DNA of 46,232 nt from Bacillota bacterium (lineage in GTDB: Bacteria > Bacillota > Clostridia > Acetivibrionales > DSM-1351), in NCBI GenBank assembly GCA_023443515.1, contig JAEZUC010000149.1, positions 1 through 46,232 of the forward strand, given 5' to 3'. The translations under genes were made by a program, and so were the position numbers. Below are positions 33,817-42,856 of this stretch, one piece after another. Numbering within the stretch: position 1 is the first letter of the stretch; each line of letters starts with the position of its first letter. The notes beneath the pieces are model-generated. The model was not told where the DNA came from, searched no databases, and was given only the letters and a program-made list of their open reading frames with translations.

Positions 33817-33909
33817 TTTTACCTCCTGCCAAATACACAACCATATATTATTTATGAGATATGTTCTTTAATCTTTAGCGCTTTAACTTACTTATTCTCA
33901 TTAAAATAA

Positions 33910-33938
33910 ATAATATAATAAAAATCGAAAAAAAGCAA
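33910..33938 (-). promoter_or_regulatory. Candidate promoter of thrC
   Basis: On the minus strand TTGCTT (33933-33938) and TATTAT (33910-33915) are 17 bp apart, about 95 bp before the start. No T-box or other riboswitch is visible in the leader. Confidence 0.45.
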
Positions 33939-33980
33939 CGAAGCAGTTAACATTAATATAACAATTAAAACTATTTGCCC

Positions 33981-35066
33981 CTAAATTCTCCATCCGCTGG
34001 TTTTTTTCTGCATACTGACAAAAAGCTTCTGAACAGCCAGTTTCCCTTGATTATAGAGGTATAGTGACTCCTTCTCTGATATATCAAAATCCAAAAAGGA
34101 TATATCACCGGTATTGATATGAGCAATATTATCTATATTATAGGAGTTTTTTGGAACTCCTGTATCATGGGACGAATGGAGTAATTTCTTCAATATGTGT
34201 TCTGCGGAACCAAGGCCTTTTGGCTCCTTACCCTCTAGCTTAAGCCCGATAATCACATTGTTTTCTGTGCTGTCAATGAGCCAAACCGGAAAATTGTCCA
34301 GAACACCTCCGTCTATTATATAATGGGTTTTAGGTTTGTTCCCGGCATCTTTGTAGTCAATTGTAACCGGATCGAATACGAAAGGAACACACGTACTCAT
34401 CCTTACAGCCTTGGCAACCTCTAATTTATCAGGGTCAATGTTATATAGTGCCATATCATCGGGAAGGACGATGACTTTACCTGTATTGGCATCAACTGCC
34501 GTCATTCTTACCTTGTATCCTCTGGGATTCACCTTGTCTGCTATTCCTCCCCGAAAATCACTGAAGGTATGTATCCCCTTATTGGCAAGCAACTGAGAAA
34601 TCCACTGTTCCAGCAGCTCACCGTTTAAGAATGCGTTCTTTTTACTGAATGCAATCAGATTTACAAGGAAATTACCTCTGGAACCAACAAAATCCTCCTT
34701 GGATTTCCTTATAAGGTTTAATTCAGAATAATCCTGGCGATGGAGCAGTGTTTCAAGATCACTTTCGTTCAAAACCTTTTTTTCCTGCTCTATACTTCTC
34801 ATGTTGTTAGCAATGGAGATATCCATTGCTATCTCCCCCATATCAGACAAGGAACTGAAATCAAACTCTTTCATAATCCGGCCTAAGTCCCTGGCGGTAT
34901 ATCCCGCTCCTATAAGAGCTCCTACCAGTGCACCTGCCGAAACACCTGCCACATTGCCTATTCTTTTATATTTTTTCTCAATCTCCTCGTACGCGCCGGC
35001 AAAGGCTATGCCCTTTATTCCGCCTCCGCTGAGTACAACATTTACTGTTCGGCTTCTTTTATTCAT
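33981..35066 (-). CDS. Patatin-like phospholipase
   Basis: 361 residues from the ATG at 35066, chosen for GAGGG 8 bp upstream; two in-frame ATGs earlier lack a site. The catalytic Ser-Asp dyad of patatin lipases is present: GGGIKG near 14-19 (oxyanion hole), GVSAG with Ser43, and DGG with Asp252. It should hydrolyse membrane or lipid acyl esters in the cytoplasm; no signal peptide is seen. The substrate is unknown. A -10 and an inverted repeat lie upstream. No terminator is evident before thrC. Confidence 0.85.
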   Translation of the reverse strand: MNKRSRTVNVVLSGGGIKGIAFAGAYEEIEKKYKRIGNVAGVSAGALVGALIGAGYTARDLGRIMKEFDFSSLSDMGEIAMDISIANNMRSIEQEKKVLNESDLETLLHRQDYSELNLIRKSKEDFVGSRGNFLVNLIAFSKKNAFLNGELLEQWISQLLANKGIHTFSDFRGGIADKVNPRGYKVRMTAVDANTGKVIVLPDDMALYNIDPDKLEVAKAVRMSTCVPFVFDPVTIDYKDAGNKPKTHYIIDGGVLDNFPVWLIDSTENNVIIGLKLEGKEPKGLGSAEHILKKLLHSSHDTGVPKNSYNIDNIAHINTGDISFLDFDISEKESLYLYNQGKLAVQKLFVSMQKKTSGWRI

Positions 35067-35125
35067 ATACATATCCCTCGATAAAAAACTATCTAAAGTA
35101 TGTATATTATGACATGAGGTCAATT

Positions 35126-35157
35126 ATTATACTGTACATCCCTTAACTACATGTACA
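35126..35157 (-). promoter_or_regulatory. Candidate -10 and operator-like inverted repeat upstream of the patatin gene
   Basis: TATAAT on the minus strand (35126-35131) is adjacent to a TGTACAT/ATGTACA inverted repeat with an 11-nt spacer (35133-35139 and 35151-35157), which would occupy the promoter spacer and -35. No good -35 is present. Confidence 0.35.
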
Positions 35158-35168
35158 AATTGCATTTT

Positions 35169-35208
35169 CAAAAAAAAAAGCACTACTACACGTGGTGGTG
35201 TAAAGTGC
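35169..35208 (-). terminator. Terminator of the folC-TPR unit
   Basis: On the minus strand GCACTTTACAC pairs with GTGTAGTAGTGC (35198-35208 with 35180-35191, one bulge), followed by ten T (35170-35179). Confidence 0.85.
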
Positions 35209-35225
35209 CTTTTAATACAAACATG

Positions 35226-36353
35226 TTATTGTAATGAATCCAGTCTGCTTCTGGCGTATCTGACATATGATGAATTCGGGTAATCATTAATAAGCCTTTG
35301 ATATGTTTCTGCACCCTTTTGAGGCTCATTGTTTGCCACATAGCTTTTACCAAGTACGTAGAGAGCCTTGTCTCCAAAAGGCCATTTTGCTCCATAAGTA
35401 AACACCTTTTCAAGCTTTTGAATAGCCTCTTTGTATTTCTTTTTACTAAAAAGGCTGGTTCCCTCTACCGTTAATTGATTTGCTGCGTTTTTCATTACAT
35501 TAGCTTTGATGGAATCATATTTCTTTTTACTATCCGGGGACAAGTCCTTTGCCGGTATAGTTAAAAGTTTATTTGCTGCTTCAGTATATTTGTATTGTCC
35601 ATATAACACTGATACTTGGGATAACTCTGAGGACAGCTGTACTTGCTTTAATTTTAAATTAGCAGCGTCCAAATCTTTCTTCAGTTTCTCATTTTGAGCC
35701 ACTACCCTATCGTATTTTTCATTCAGTTCGGTATTCACAGTTTTGTCAAGCCCGCTTTCCTCACCACGGGTATTTTTATAATTTGCCATATAAACTGCTA
35801 TTGCAGCTATAAGACATATAACACTTATAATATTTATAGCTACAGCTACTGTAGGCTTCTTTAACTGCGAACCTAAATTTCTAAACAATACATATTCATC
35901 CTGAACTTCTTCGCTAGAAGGCTGCTTAGGCTTGGCAGACTTGGTTTTCGAGACCGATTTTTGTAGCGTTACCTCGGCTTTTACTATTTTGTTATTGCCA
36001 CTACCCTTTCGGGGTGTATTTCCTGTGCTTATATAATTCAAATATTCTGATGCTTTGGCTGAATTGCCTTCTGCATCTGCTACTCTGCCTAATAGCTCTT
36101 GAGCCTTATCTATCTGGTTTGTATATGCATAACATAATCCCAGTAAACTAACTGCATCATAAAAATCCGGATTAACTGAAATGACCTTCTTCAGTTCAAT
36201 CATCGCTATATCTTCGCTGCCGGTTCGCAGATTTTCTATGGCTTTGTTGTACCCTTTTACGGAGTCTATTACTTTTTCGGACACATTCTTTTCCTGGGAT
36301 ATTTTTTCTATGTCAATAGGAGTAAAACTTCTTATTTCCTGTTTCAAATCCAT
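35226..36353 (-). CDS. Membrane protein with TPR domains on both sides
   Basis: 375 residues from the ATG at 36353 (AAGGGAG upstream; a TTG 18 bp earlier is less likely). N-terminal part (about 30-110) has TPR-like helical pairs. A Lys/Ser-rich linker follows, then a single membrane helix at about 178-198 (VAVAINIISVICLIAAIAVY). Past the membrane comes a coiled coil (about 215-255) and a C-terminal TPR set with the pattern ALYVLGKSYVANNEPQKGAETYQRLINDYPNSSY. The outer part resembles BamD/YbgF-type tetratricopeptide domains that scaffold envelope proteins. Specific role unknown. It follows folC by 33 bp and ends at a strong terminator. Confidence 0.75.
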   Translation of the reverse strand: MDLKQEIRSFTPIDIEKISQEKNVSEKVIDSVKGYNKAIENLRTGSEDIAMIELKKVISVNPDFYDAVSLLGLCYAYTNQIDKAQELLGRVADAEGNSAKASEYLNYISTGNTPRKGSGNNKIVKAEVTLQKSVSKTKSAKPKQPSSEEVQDEYVLFRNLGSQLKKPTVAVAINIISVICLIAAIAVYMANYKNTRGEESGLDKTVNTELNEKYDRVVAQNEKLKKDLDAANLKLKQVQLSSELSQVSVLYGQYKYTEAANKLLTIPAKDLSPDSKKKYDSIKANVMKNAANQLTVEGTSLFSKKKYKEAIQKLEKVFTYGAKWPFGDKALYVLGKSYVANNEPQKGAETYQRLINDYPNSSYVRYARSRLDSLQ

Positions 36354-36386
36354 AACAAAAGCTCCCTTCAAAGTGTTTAACTTTTT

Positions 36387-37661
36387 CTATCTATAATGTC
36401 CTCTTATTTCTCCAATCATATAAAGTGAACCAAAAGCACAGATAACGCTCTCTCTATCCGCAAGATCAACTGCAATCTTTAACCCGTTCTCTATACTCAA
36501 TCCATCAATTACATGGTTTGAGAATGACTTTAATATTCCAGCCAGTTCAGCGGATGGGACGGCTCTCTCATTATTGGGAGTGACTGTAATAATAGTATCT
36601 GCTTTACTGCTCAACATATCCATTATTCCATTAAAATCCTTGTCCCGTAAAAAGCCTACCATAAAAATCTTCTTCTTTTGAGTAAAATACTTGTCCAATG
36701 CGGCATTCAGGGCCTGACCACCCTCAAGATTATGTGCGCCGTCTATTATGATTAAAGGATTTTTATTAATTATTTCCAATCTTCCGGGCCAAGTTGTATT
36801 TTCCAGCCCATCTAATATATTCCTATGAGATATAGCAAATCCTTTATTACACAAAATTTCACAGGTATCAATTGCAACTGCGGCATTTTTCATTTGATGC
36901 TGACCTAATAACCCAATCTTTATATTCCGATAGTCTTTATAATCAAATATCTGGCCTTCTAAACTAAAAGACTTTTCAGATATTGTCGAAAAATCAACTT
37001 TATGTATTCGTGCGTTTTTCTCTTTGGAAACCCTTTCTATTACTTTCTCAGCTTCTTGCTCCTGAGGATACAGAACTACCATTCCGTTCTGCTTTATTAT
37101 ACCTGCCTTATGGGATGCAATCTCCCCAAGGGTTTCGCCCAACCTATCCATGTGATCCATACTAATTGTAGTAATAACTGAAGCTTCAGGTATGTCTATC
37201 ACATTAGTCGAATCTACAATTCCCCCAAGGCCTACTTCCAATACTACGAAATCACAGTTTTTTTTGTAGAAATATTCCATTGCAGCTGCCGTAATTATTT
37301 CAAATTCCGTAGGGTGTTCAAACCCTTCACTGGTCATTTGAGTAATACTATCTCTTATTTGAGAAATGAGTTCAGCCAGCTCAATATTTGATATCTCAAT
37401 GTTGTTAATTTTAATTCTTTCTGTAAATCTTTGAATATACGGAGATGTAAACATTCCTGTCCTGTATCCCGATTCAATTAAAATGTTGCTTATAAATGCT
37501 GTTGTAGAACCCTTGCCATTTGTCCCGGCAATATGGATGAACTTTAGCTTTTTATGGGGATTGCCCATTATATCCAAAAGTTTCGTAATTCTGTCAAGTC
37601 CAAATATACTGCCAAACTTAAGGGTACCATGTAAATATTCCAATGCAGCGTCATAGTGCAT
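36387..37661 (-). CDS. folC: Folylpolyglutamate synthase/dihydrofolate synthase
   Basis: 424 residues, a Mur ligase-type enzyme adding glutamate to folate. The ATP-binding P-loop GTNGKGST near 46-53, the VLEVGLGGIVDSTN block, SMDHMDRLG and the DGAHN motif are intact. ATG after GGAGG with 6-bp spacing. The promoter (TTGACT-N17-TATTGT) is upstream. It leads an operon with the TPR membrane protein. Confidence 0.95.
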   Translation of the reverse strand: MHYDAALEYLHGTLKFGSIFGLDRITKLLDIMGNPHKKLKFIHIAGTNGKGSTTAFISNILIESGYRTGMFTSPYIQRFTERIKINNIEISNIELAELISQIRDSITQMTSEGFEHPTEFEIITAAAMEYFYKKNCDFVVLEVGLGGIVDSTNVIDIPEASVITTISMDHMDRLGETLGEIASHKAGIIKQNGMVVLYPQEQEAEKVIERVSKEKNARIHKVDFSTISEKSFSLEGQIFDYKDYRNIKIGLLGQHQMKNAAVAIDTCEILCNKGFAISHRNILDGLENTTWPGRLEIINKNPLIIIDGAHNLEGGQALNAALDKYFTQKKKIFMVGFLRDKDFNGIMDMLSSKADTIITVTPNNERAVPSAELAGILKSFSNHVIDGLSIENGLKIAVDLADRESVICAFGSLYMIGEIRGHYR

Positions 37662-37712
37662 GGTAAACCTCCAGATATATAACGTATAGGTAAATATATA
37701 TAATATAAGTAA

Positions 37713-37741
37713 ACAATAGCAGTTTTTATTAATCCAGTCAA
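37713..37741 (-). promoter_or_regulatory. Promoter of folC
   Basis: On the minus strand TTGACT (37736-37741) and TATTGT (37713-37718), 17-bp spacer, about 50 bp before the folC start. Both hexamers are the same as in the yerC promoter. Confidence 0.6.
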
Positions 37742-37762
37742 TCTGAAACGGCTGAGGGATTG

Positions 37763-38347
37763 TTATAGCAAGTTATTATCCAACAAGCTTTTTATTTCCT
37801 CCTTACTTTTTGAGGTACTTATCCCCATGCTTCCCAGCAAAACATGGTCAAAAATAACCATGCTGCACTTTTCAAGCCGCTCTTCTGGATCCATTTCAGT
37901 AAAGGCTACCAAATCATTGAACATGTCTGATATATAATATCTCACGCCGTGTTCAGGAATAACCTCTGTCAATTCTGTTTTCTTCCAGTTATTATCGTCC
38001 GGCTGGAGATAAATTCTATAGCCTTCGACCTTCTTACTTTCTATAGGTACCGATAAAAAGGAACGTTTTTTGTCATAAGAAACCTTTTTTTCTATAAAAG
38101 TCAAACCCATATGTTCAAATGTGTCTGACAACCGGCTATGCAAATATTGTTTTTTATCCTCATCTAAAGTCATCAATGAACTGTCTACTTCAATTAAAAT
38201 ACTTTCGGTGCCTTTCAGTGCTGAAATTATTTTGTGGCTGGCACCCTTGTTGTCCAGTTTTTTTGAGGAATACGAAATTGTAAAATCAGATAATGCACCT
38301 TTTACTTTTTTATTTTCAGATAATTTTATTTTGATTGATTTCTCCAT
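37763..38347 (-). CDS. Hypothetical protein
   Basis: 194 residues with a good AAGGAG site and promoter. Soluble, mixed alpha/beta, charged (many Lys, Glu, Asp), no signal peptide, no membrane helix and no recognised motif or family. Present as a single gene between folC and pgi with its own promoter. Function unknown. Confidence 0.7.
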   Translation of the reverse strand: MEKSIKIKLSENKKVKGALSDFTISYSSKKLDNKGASHKIISALKGTESILIEVDSSLMTLDEDKKQYLHSRLSDTFEHMGLTFIEKKVSYDKKRSFLSVPIESKKVEGYRIYLQPDDNNWKKTELTEVIPEHGVRYYISDMFNDLVAFTEMDPEERLEKCSMVIFDHVLLGSMGISTSKSKEEIKSLLDNNLL

Positions 38348-38378
38348 TTTTATCTCCTTAAATCCTGTTATTGCTTAA

Positions 38379-38407
38379 ATTATATACTTAGCTTTAAACA
38401 TTGTGAA
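38379..38407 (-). promoter_or_regulatory. Promoter of the hypothetical gene at 37763
   Basis: On the minus strand TTCACA (38402-38407) and a perfect TATAAT (38379-38384), 17-bp spacer, about 30 bp before the ATG. Confidence 0.65.
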
Positions 38408-38449
38408 TATACTTAAGAACATTGATTAAAAAAGTGGCCAATAAAACAA

Positions 38450-38516
38450 AAATAAGCATATAACCGTTACTTTAATCGCATTTACAGCACAAAGTTTAGG
38501 GTTACTATGCTTATTT
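38450..38516 (-). terminator. Probable terminator of pgi
   Basis: A 16-bp stem with one bulge, AAATAAGCATA-TAACC (38450-38465) with its partner 38500-38516. The loop is long (34 nt), and a T-rich run follows on the minus strand. Confidence 0.55.
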
Positions 38517-38549
38517 GTATTGTATATAACTTATTTACACGCTTACTGA

Positions 38550-39902
38550 TTACTTACTAAGTCTTGCTTCGAGTTCCTTCTTCTGTTCTTCATAACCGGG
38601 CTTTCCAAGGAGTGCAAACATATTTTTCTTGTAAGCTTCAACACCGGGCTGGTCAAACGGATTAACAGCAAGAAGATATCCGCTTATTCCGCAAGCCTTT
38701 TCAAAGAAATATACAAGGTTTCCGAAGTAATACTCATTAAGTTCCGGAACATTCACAATAAGATTTGGTACTCCGCCATCGGTATGTGCAAGTAGTGTTC
38801 CTTCAAAGGCCTTATTATTAACGAAAGCCATTTCTTTTCCTGCAAGGAAATTGAGACCGTCGATATTATCCTTATCTTCCTTTATAGTTATGCTTTTTTT
38901 AGCCTTACCAACGTTTATTACAGTCTCAAACAAGTTTCTCAAACCATCCTGTACATACTGTCCCATTGAATGAAGATCAGTCGTAAAATCAACTCCCGCG
39001 GGGAAAATACCCTTCTGGTCCTTTCCTTCGCTTTCTCCGTAAAGCTGCTTCCACCATTCGGTAAAGAAATGAAGTGAGGGTTCATAGTTAACCATAATTT
39101 CAATGGTTTTATTTTTATTATAAAGTGCATTTCTTGCAGCTGCATATCTGTAACAGTCATTGTTTTTGAAATCAAAATCCTTGTACTGATTGTATGCGTC
39201 AAGAGCTCCCTTCATAATCATATCAATGTCTGCACCGCAAACAGCAATCGGCAGAAGTCCAACAGCTGTCAGAACTGAAAACCTGCCGCCTATATCATCA
39301 GCAATTACAAAGGATTCGTAGCCTTCTTCATCAGCCAGTTTTTTTAAAGCTCCCCTTGCCTTGTCTGTAGTGGCATATATTCTTTTCTGAGCTTCCTCCC
39401 TGCCATATTTGTTTTCCATGTATTCCTTAAATATTCTGAAAGCAACTGCAGGTTCAGTTGTTGTACCTGACTTTGATATAACGTTTACTGATATTTCTTT
39501 TCCTTCTATTAATTCTAAAAGGTCAGAGAGATAAGTTGAACTGATGTTGTTTCCTACAAAGTATATTTCCGGGGTTTTACGTTTGTCCTTTGGAAGCATA
39601 TTGTAAAAAGAATGTGAAAGCATTTCTATTGCTGCTCTTGCACCCAGATATGAACCGCCGATGCCTATAACTATCAACACATCAGAATCTGACTTGATTT
39701 TCTCAGCTGACTTCTTTATACGTGCAAATTCCTCTTTATCGTAATTTAATGGCAAATCAACCCATCCTAAAAAATCACTCCCCGGGCCGTTTTTCTCGTG
39801 AAGCATTTTGTGTGCCTTTTCAACGTAGCCTTCAAAATAATTAATCTCGTATTCGCTTACAAAGCCGGAAGCTTTGGAGCTGTCAAATGTTACTCTTTCC
39901 AT
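38550..39902 (-). CDS. pgi: Glucose-6-phosphate isomerase
   Basis: 450 residues, the compact bacterial form (about 450 residues, as in Bacillus). Interconverts glucose 6-phosphate and fructose 6-phosphate. The VIGIGGSYLGARA segment, the sugar-phosphate-binding SKSGTTTEPA, the catalytic Glu region (SEGKDQKGIFPA) and the C-terminal GVEAYKKNMFALLG are intact. ATG with AGGAGG upstream. It stands alone between terminators and should be transcribed as a single gene. Confidence 0.96.
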   Translation of the reverse strand: MERVTFDSSKASGFVSEYEINYFEGYVEKAHKMLHEKNGPGSDFLGWVDLPLNYDKEEFARIKKSAEKIKSDSDVLIVIGIGGSYLGARAAIEMLSHSFYNMLPKDKRKTPEIYFVGNNISSTYLSDLLELIEGKEISVNVISKSGTTTEPAVAFRIFKEYMENKYGREEAQKRIYATTDKARGALKKLADEEGYESFVIADDIGGRFSVLTAVGLLPIAVCGADIDMIMKGALDAYNQYKDFDFKNNDCYRYAAARNALYNKNKTIEIMVNYEPSLHFFTEWWKQLYGESEGKDQKGIFPAGVDFTTDLHSMGQYVQDGLRNLFETVINVGKAKKSITIKEDKDNIDGLNFLAGKEMAFVNNKAFEGTLLAHTDGGVPNLIVNVPELNEYYFGNLVYFFEKACGISGYLLAVNPFDQPGVEAYKKNMFALLGKPGYEEQKKELEARLSK

Positions 39903-40128
39903 AAGTATCCTCCTAAAATTGCTCTTTTTTGCTAAAAAATTTTATCTTTACTAGTATATCATTTGGCACTAGCAAATAAAAGTTTTATTTCCTTTTTTTG
40001 TGATGAAGTAAAAATGTTCTTAGAACCAATTCGAGTAATATTTACATGTAACAAAATCGACATTGTTGATAAAAATACATTTAAACGGAATGTTTTTCGT
40101 TAATAATATGAACAAAAGGAGAATTATT

Positions 40129-40356
40129 ATGTCTAGACCTAAAACACCACTTGTGGAAGACAGCAGAGAAGCTCTTACCAGATTCAAGATGGAATGTGCC
40201 GCTGAAATCGGCAGGACACAGTTTACCAAAGAAAATAATGACCACTACAAGGGAGATTTAACAGCAAGACAGAACGGGTCTGAAGGTGGCCCTATTGGTG
40301 GACAGATGGTAAAGAGAATGATTGAAGCCTATGAGAATCAGTTAAAAAATCAATAA
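40129..40356 (+). CDS. Small acid-soluble spore protein, alpha/beta type
   Basis: 75 residues from the ATG at 40129 (AAAGGAG with 7-bp spacing). An alpha/beta SASP: central ALTRFKMECAAEIGR with the EIG protease recognition site, and the C-terminal NGSEGGPIGGQMVKRMIEAYE block. Such proteins coat and protect spore DNA and are degraded by GPR during germination. Expected to be made in the forespore under SigG; I did not find a convincing SigG promoter by eye. It shows the organism is a spore former. Confidence 0.93.
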   Translation: MSRPKTPLVEDSREALTRFKMECAAEIGRTQFTKENNDHYKGDLTARQNGSEGGPIGGQMVKRMIEAYENQLKNQ

Positions 40357-40373
40357 ATGTGTAAATAAAAAAC

Positions 40374-40424
40374 AAGCACATTAGCCGGAAACCAATGTAA
40401 ATAGGTTTTTTCGCTAATGTGCTT
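40374..40424. terminator. Bidirectional terminator between the spore protein and pheT
   Basis: A perfect 12-bp stem AAGCACATTAGC/GCTAATGTGCTT (40374-40385 with 40413-40424). T-rich flanks lie on the plus strand and A-rich flanks before it, so it can serve both convergent genes. Confidence 0.8.
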
Positions 40425-40462
40425 TATTTTTCTTAAATCAAAATCAGTAAAAAACTACATCC

Positions 40463-42844
40463 TTATCTGAGAGTGTAACCAATTCCCGCCATATAATTCA
40501 GCAGGCTGTTTGCAAATTCATTTATATCCTCACTGGAAAGAGTTTTTTCAGCTGAACCGATTACAAATCTGAAAGTCATGCTCTTCTTTCCTTCCGGCAA
40601 GCCTTTACCATTGTATATAGTAACAAATTCAAAACAGTTTAGTACCTTTGACTTGAAGCCTCTGATATCCTGGGTCAGCTTGTCAAATGTAACACCATTA
40701 TCAACCAGGAAGCTGTAGTCAAGCAGAACTTCCGGATATTTGGATGGTTCCTTGTATTTAACCAGTTTTTGTTCAATACTTTGGAGAACATCCCTATTTA
40801 TCTCAAACACTGCAATGTTCAGCTTCTTTCCAATGTTTTTCTTAATCATCGGGTGAACTACTGAGATATATCCCATCAAATTCCCGTTGAAGCTTACATC
40901 AACTGACTTCATAGGATGAACCCAGTTTTGCCCTTTTGTGCAGGATGTAAATTCCAAGTCAATATTTTTTACAGTTTTGGCAATAAATGAAAGTATACCT
41001 TTTAACTCATAGAATAGTTCATCTTCGCTTTTAATCTTGCTGGCGATCAAAACACATAAATTCTTGTGCTGTTGGCATTTTTCTTTTGGGGTTGAAGCAT
41101 TGAATACACTACCAATTTCAAATAATGAAAAATCGTCGTATGTCTTTTCATTTTTTTCAGCAAAAGCAAGCATACCAGGAACCATACTGTCTCTCAAGGT
41201 ATTGGAATCCTGAGCCTGCGGATTCAGAACCTTTACCTGCGCATTAGTTTCAATACCCGCTTTTGAATTGAAAGTATTGTCATACCAAATATAACTGTTA
41301 ACTTCAGAAGCACCAAATCTTTCAGAAAGAAGTTCCTTCACCTTGTGGTCAAAAAGTCTCTCTTCGTTATACTGCAGTGGCTTTAACGCTATATCCAGTG
41401 TCTGAGGCTGTATGTTATCATAACCGAACACTCTTGTTATTTCTTCTATTATGTCCACCTTCATTGTTATATCCTTTGTTGCTCTGAAGGTAGGAACCTT
41501 AATTTTGAAATTGTCACCCTCCACATCAACCTTGAATTCCAGTGAACGTAATATTTCAACCATTTTTTCAGTTGTCAGGGTGTTTCCGATGTATTTGTCA
41601 ATATATGGCTTTGTTATTTCTATATCAATTGGTTCAAGCTTATTGCAGTAAACATCTGTAAGGGCTGATGCAAACTGTATGTCAGGCTGCATATCACGAA
41701 GGAGTTTTACAAACCTTTGAATTGCCTGAACTGTCATATTGGGGTCAAGCATTTTTTCGTACCTTGCACTGGCTTCTGTACGAAGTCCTATTTTTGTTGA
41801 GCTTTTTCTGGTAGATGAACCCTCAAAGCCAGCTGACTCCAGCAGTATAGAAGTGGTATCCTCCAGAACCTCTGAATTTTCTCCACCCATTATTCCTGCT
41901 ATTGCAACAGGACGTTCTTTTGTACAAATAAGCAGTACATCCTCAGGTAGCTTTCTCTCAACTCCGTCAAGAGTCTTGAACATTGTTGGTTCTTTTGTAG
42001 AACGTACAACAATACCGCTTTCCACCTGTCTGCTGTCAAATGCATGCATAGGCTGTCCCATTTCAAGCATAAGGTAGTTGGTTAAATCAACCAGCGGAGA
42101 TATTGACCTCATTCCACAGTAGAAAAGCCTTACTTTCATCTTCAGAGGAGTTTCCAGTTTTTTTACACCGTCTATTTTGAGTCCTGAATACCTGAGACAT
42201 TTCTCTGTATCTTCAACACTTATATCCAGTTTTGCCTTATCCTCGGAGCCTTCCAGACTGTCAAGGTTCATTGGTTTTAGTTCTCTGCCGTATATGGCTG
42301 CGATTTCACGGGCAATCCCATAATGTCCCCAGAGGTCAGGTCTGTTTGTAAGTGACTTATTGTCAATCTCAATAATTACATCATCAATATCTATTATTGA
42401 TTTTATATCTGTTCCCGGTGCATAATCACCCTCCAGAACCAATAACCCACTGTGATCATCACTGATTCCTAACTCTGAAGCAGAACACAGCATACCAAAA
42501 CTTTCAACACCCACAAGCTTCGCTTTCCCTATTTTGGGTATATTATTTACAGAACCTCCGATTTTTACCAAAGGCACTAAGATTCCTTCGGTTACATTAG
42601 GCGCTCCGCAAACAATCTGAATTATACCGTCTCCGGAATCTACCTGAGTAATTTTAAGCTTTTTGGATTCAGGATGGGGAGCTACGCTTAAAACCTTAGC
42701 CACAACTACGTTCTTAATATCCTGTCCGACAAACTCTACATCTTCAACCTCAGCTGTGGACATGGTAAACCTGTACCACAATTCCTTTATATCAATGCCT
42801 TCTAAATCAACATAATCTTTAATCCAGTTTAATGATATTTTCAA
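40463..42844 (-). CDS. pheT: Phenylalanyl-tRNA synthetase beta subunit
   Basis: 793 residues, normal length. N-terminal tRNA-binding OB domain (about 40-150), B3/B4 editing domain, B5 domain, the catalytic-like core and a C-terminal ferredoxin-fold anticodon-binding domain (RGFKSKVLNCFEFVTIYNG to the end). The first codon is TTG, with GGAGGG 7 bp upstream, and the N-terminus MKISLNWIKDYVD fits the family exactly. It follows pheS by 12 bp in one transcript under T-box control. Confidence 0.96.
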   Translation of the reverse strand: MKISLNWIKDYVDLEGIDIKELWYRFTMSTAEVEDVEFVGQDIKNVVVAKVLSVAPHPESKKLKITQVDSGDGIIQIVCGAPNVTEGILVPLVKIGGSVNNIPKIGKAKLVGVESFGMLCSASELGISDDHSGLLVLEGDYAPGTDIKSIIDIDDVIIEIDNKSLTNRPDLWGHYGIAREIAAIYGRELKPMNLDSLEGSEDKAKLDISVEDTEKCLRYSGLKIDGVKKLETPLKMKVRLFYCGMRSISPLVDLTNYLMLEMGQPMHAFDSRQVESGIVVRSTKEPTMFKTLDGVERKLPEDVLLICTKERPVAIAGIMGGENSEVLEDTTSILLESAGFEGSSTRKSSTKIGLRTEASARYEKMLDPNMTVQAIQRFVKLLRDMQPDIQFASALTDVYCNKLEPIDIEITKPYIDKYIGNTLTTEKMVEILRSLEFKVDVEGDNFKIKVPTFRATKDITMKVDIIEEITRVFGYDNIQPQTLDIALKPLQYNEERLFDHKVKELLSERFGASEVNSYIWYDNTFNSKAGIETNAQVKVLNPQAQDSNTLRDSMVPGMLAFAEKNEKTYDDFSLFEIGSVFNASTPKEKCQQHKNLCVLIASKIKSEDELFYELKGILSFIAKTVKNIDLEFTSCTKGQNWVHPMKSVDVSFNGNLMGYISVVHPMIKKNIGKKLNIAVFEINRDVLQSIEQKLVKYKEPSKYPEVLLDYSFLVDNGVTFDKLTQDIRGFKSKVLNCFEFVTIYNGKGLPEGKKSMTFRFVIGSAEKTLSSEDINEFANSLLNYMAGIGYTLR

Positions 42845-42856
42845 CCTTTTTCCCTC

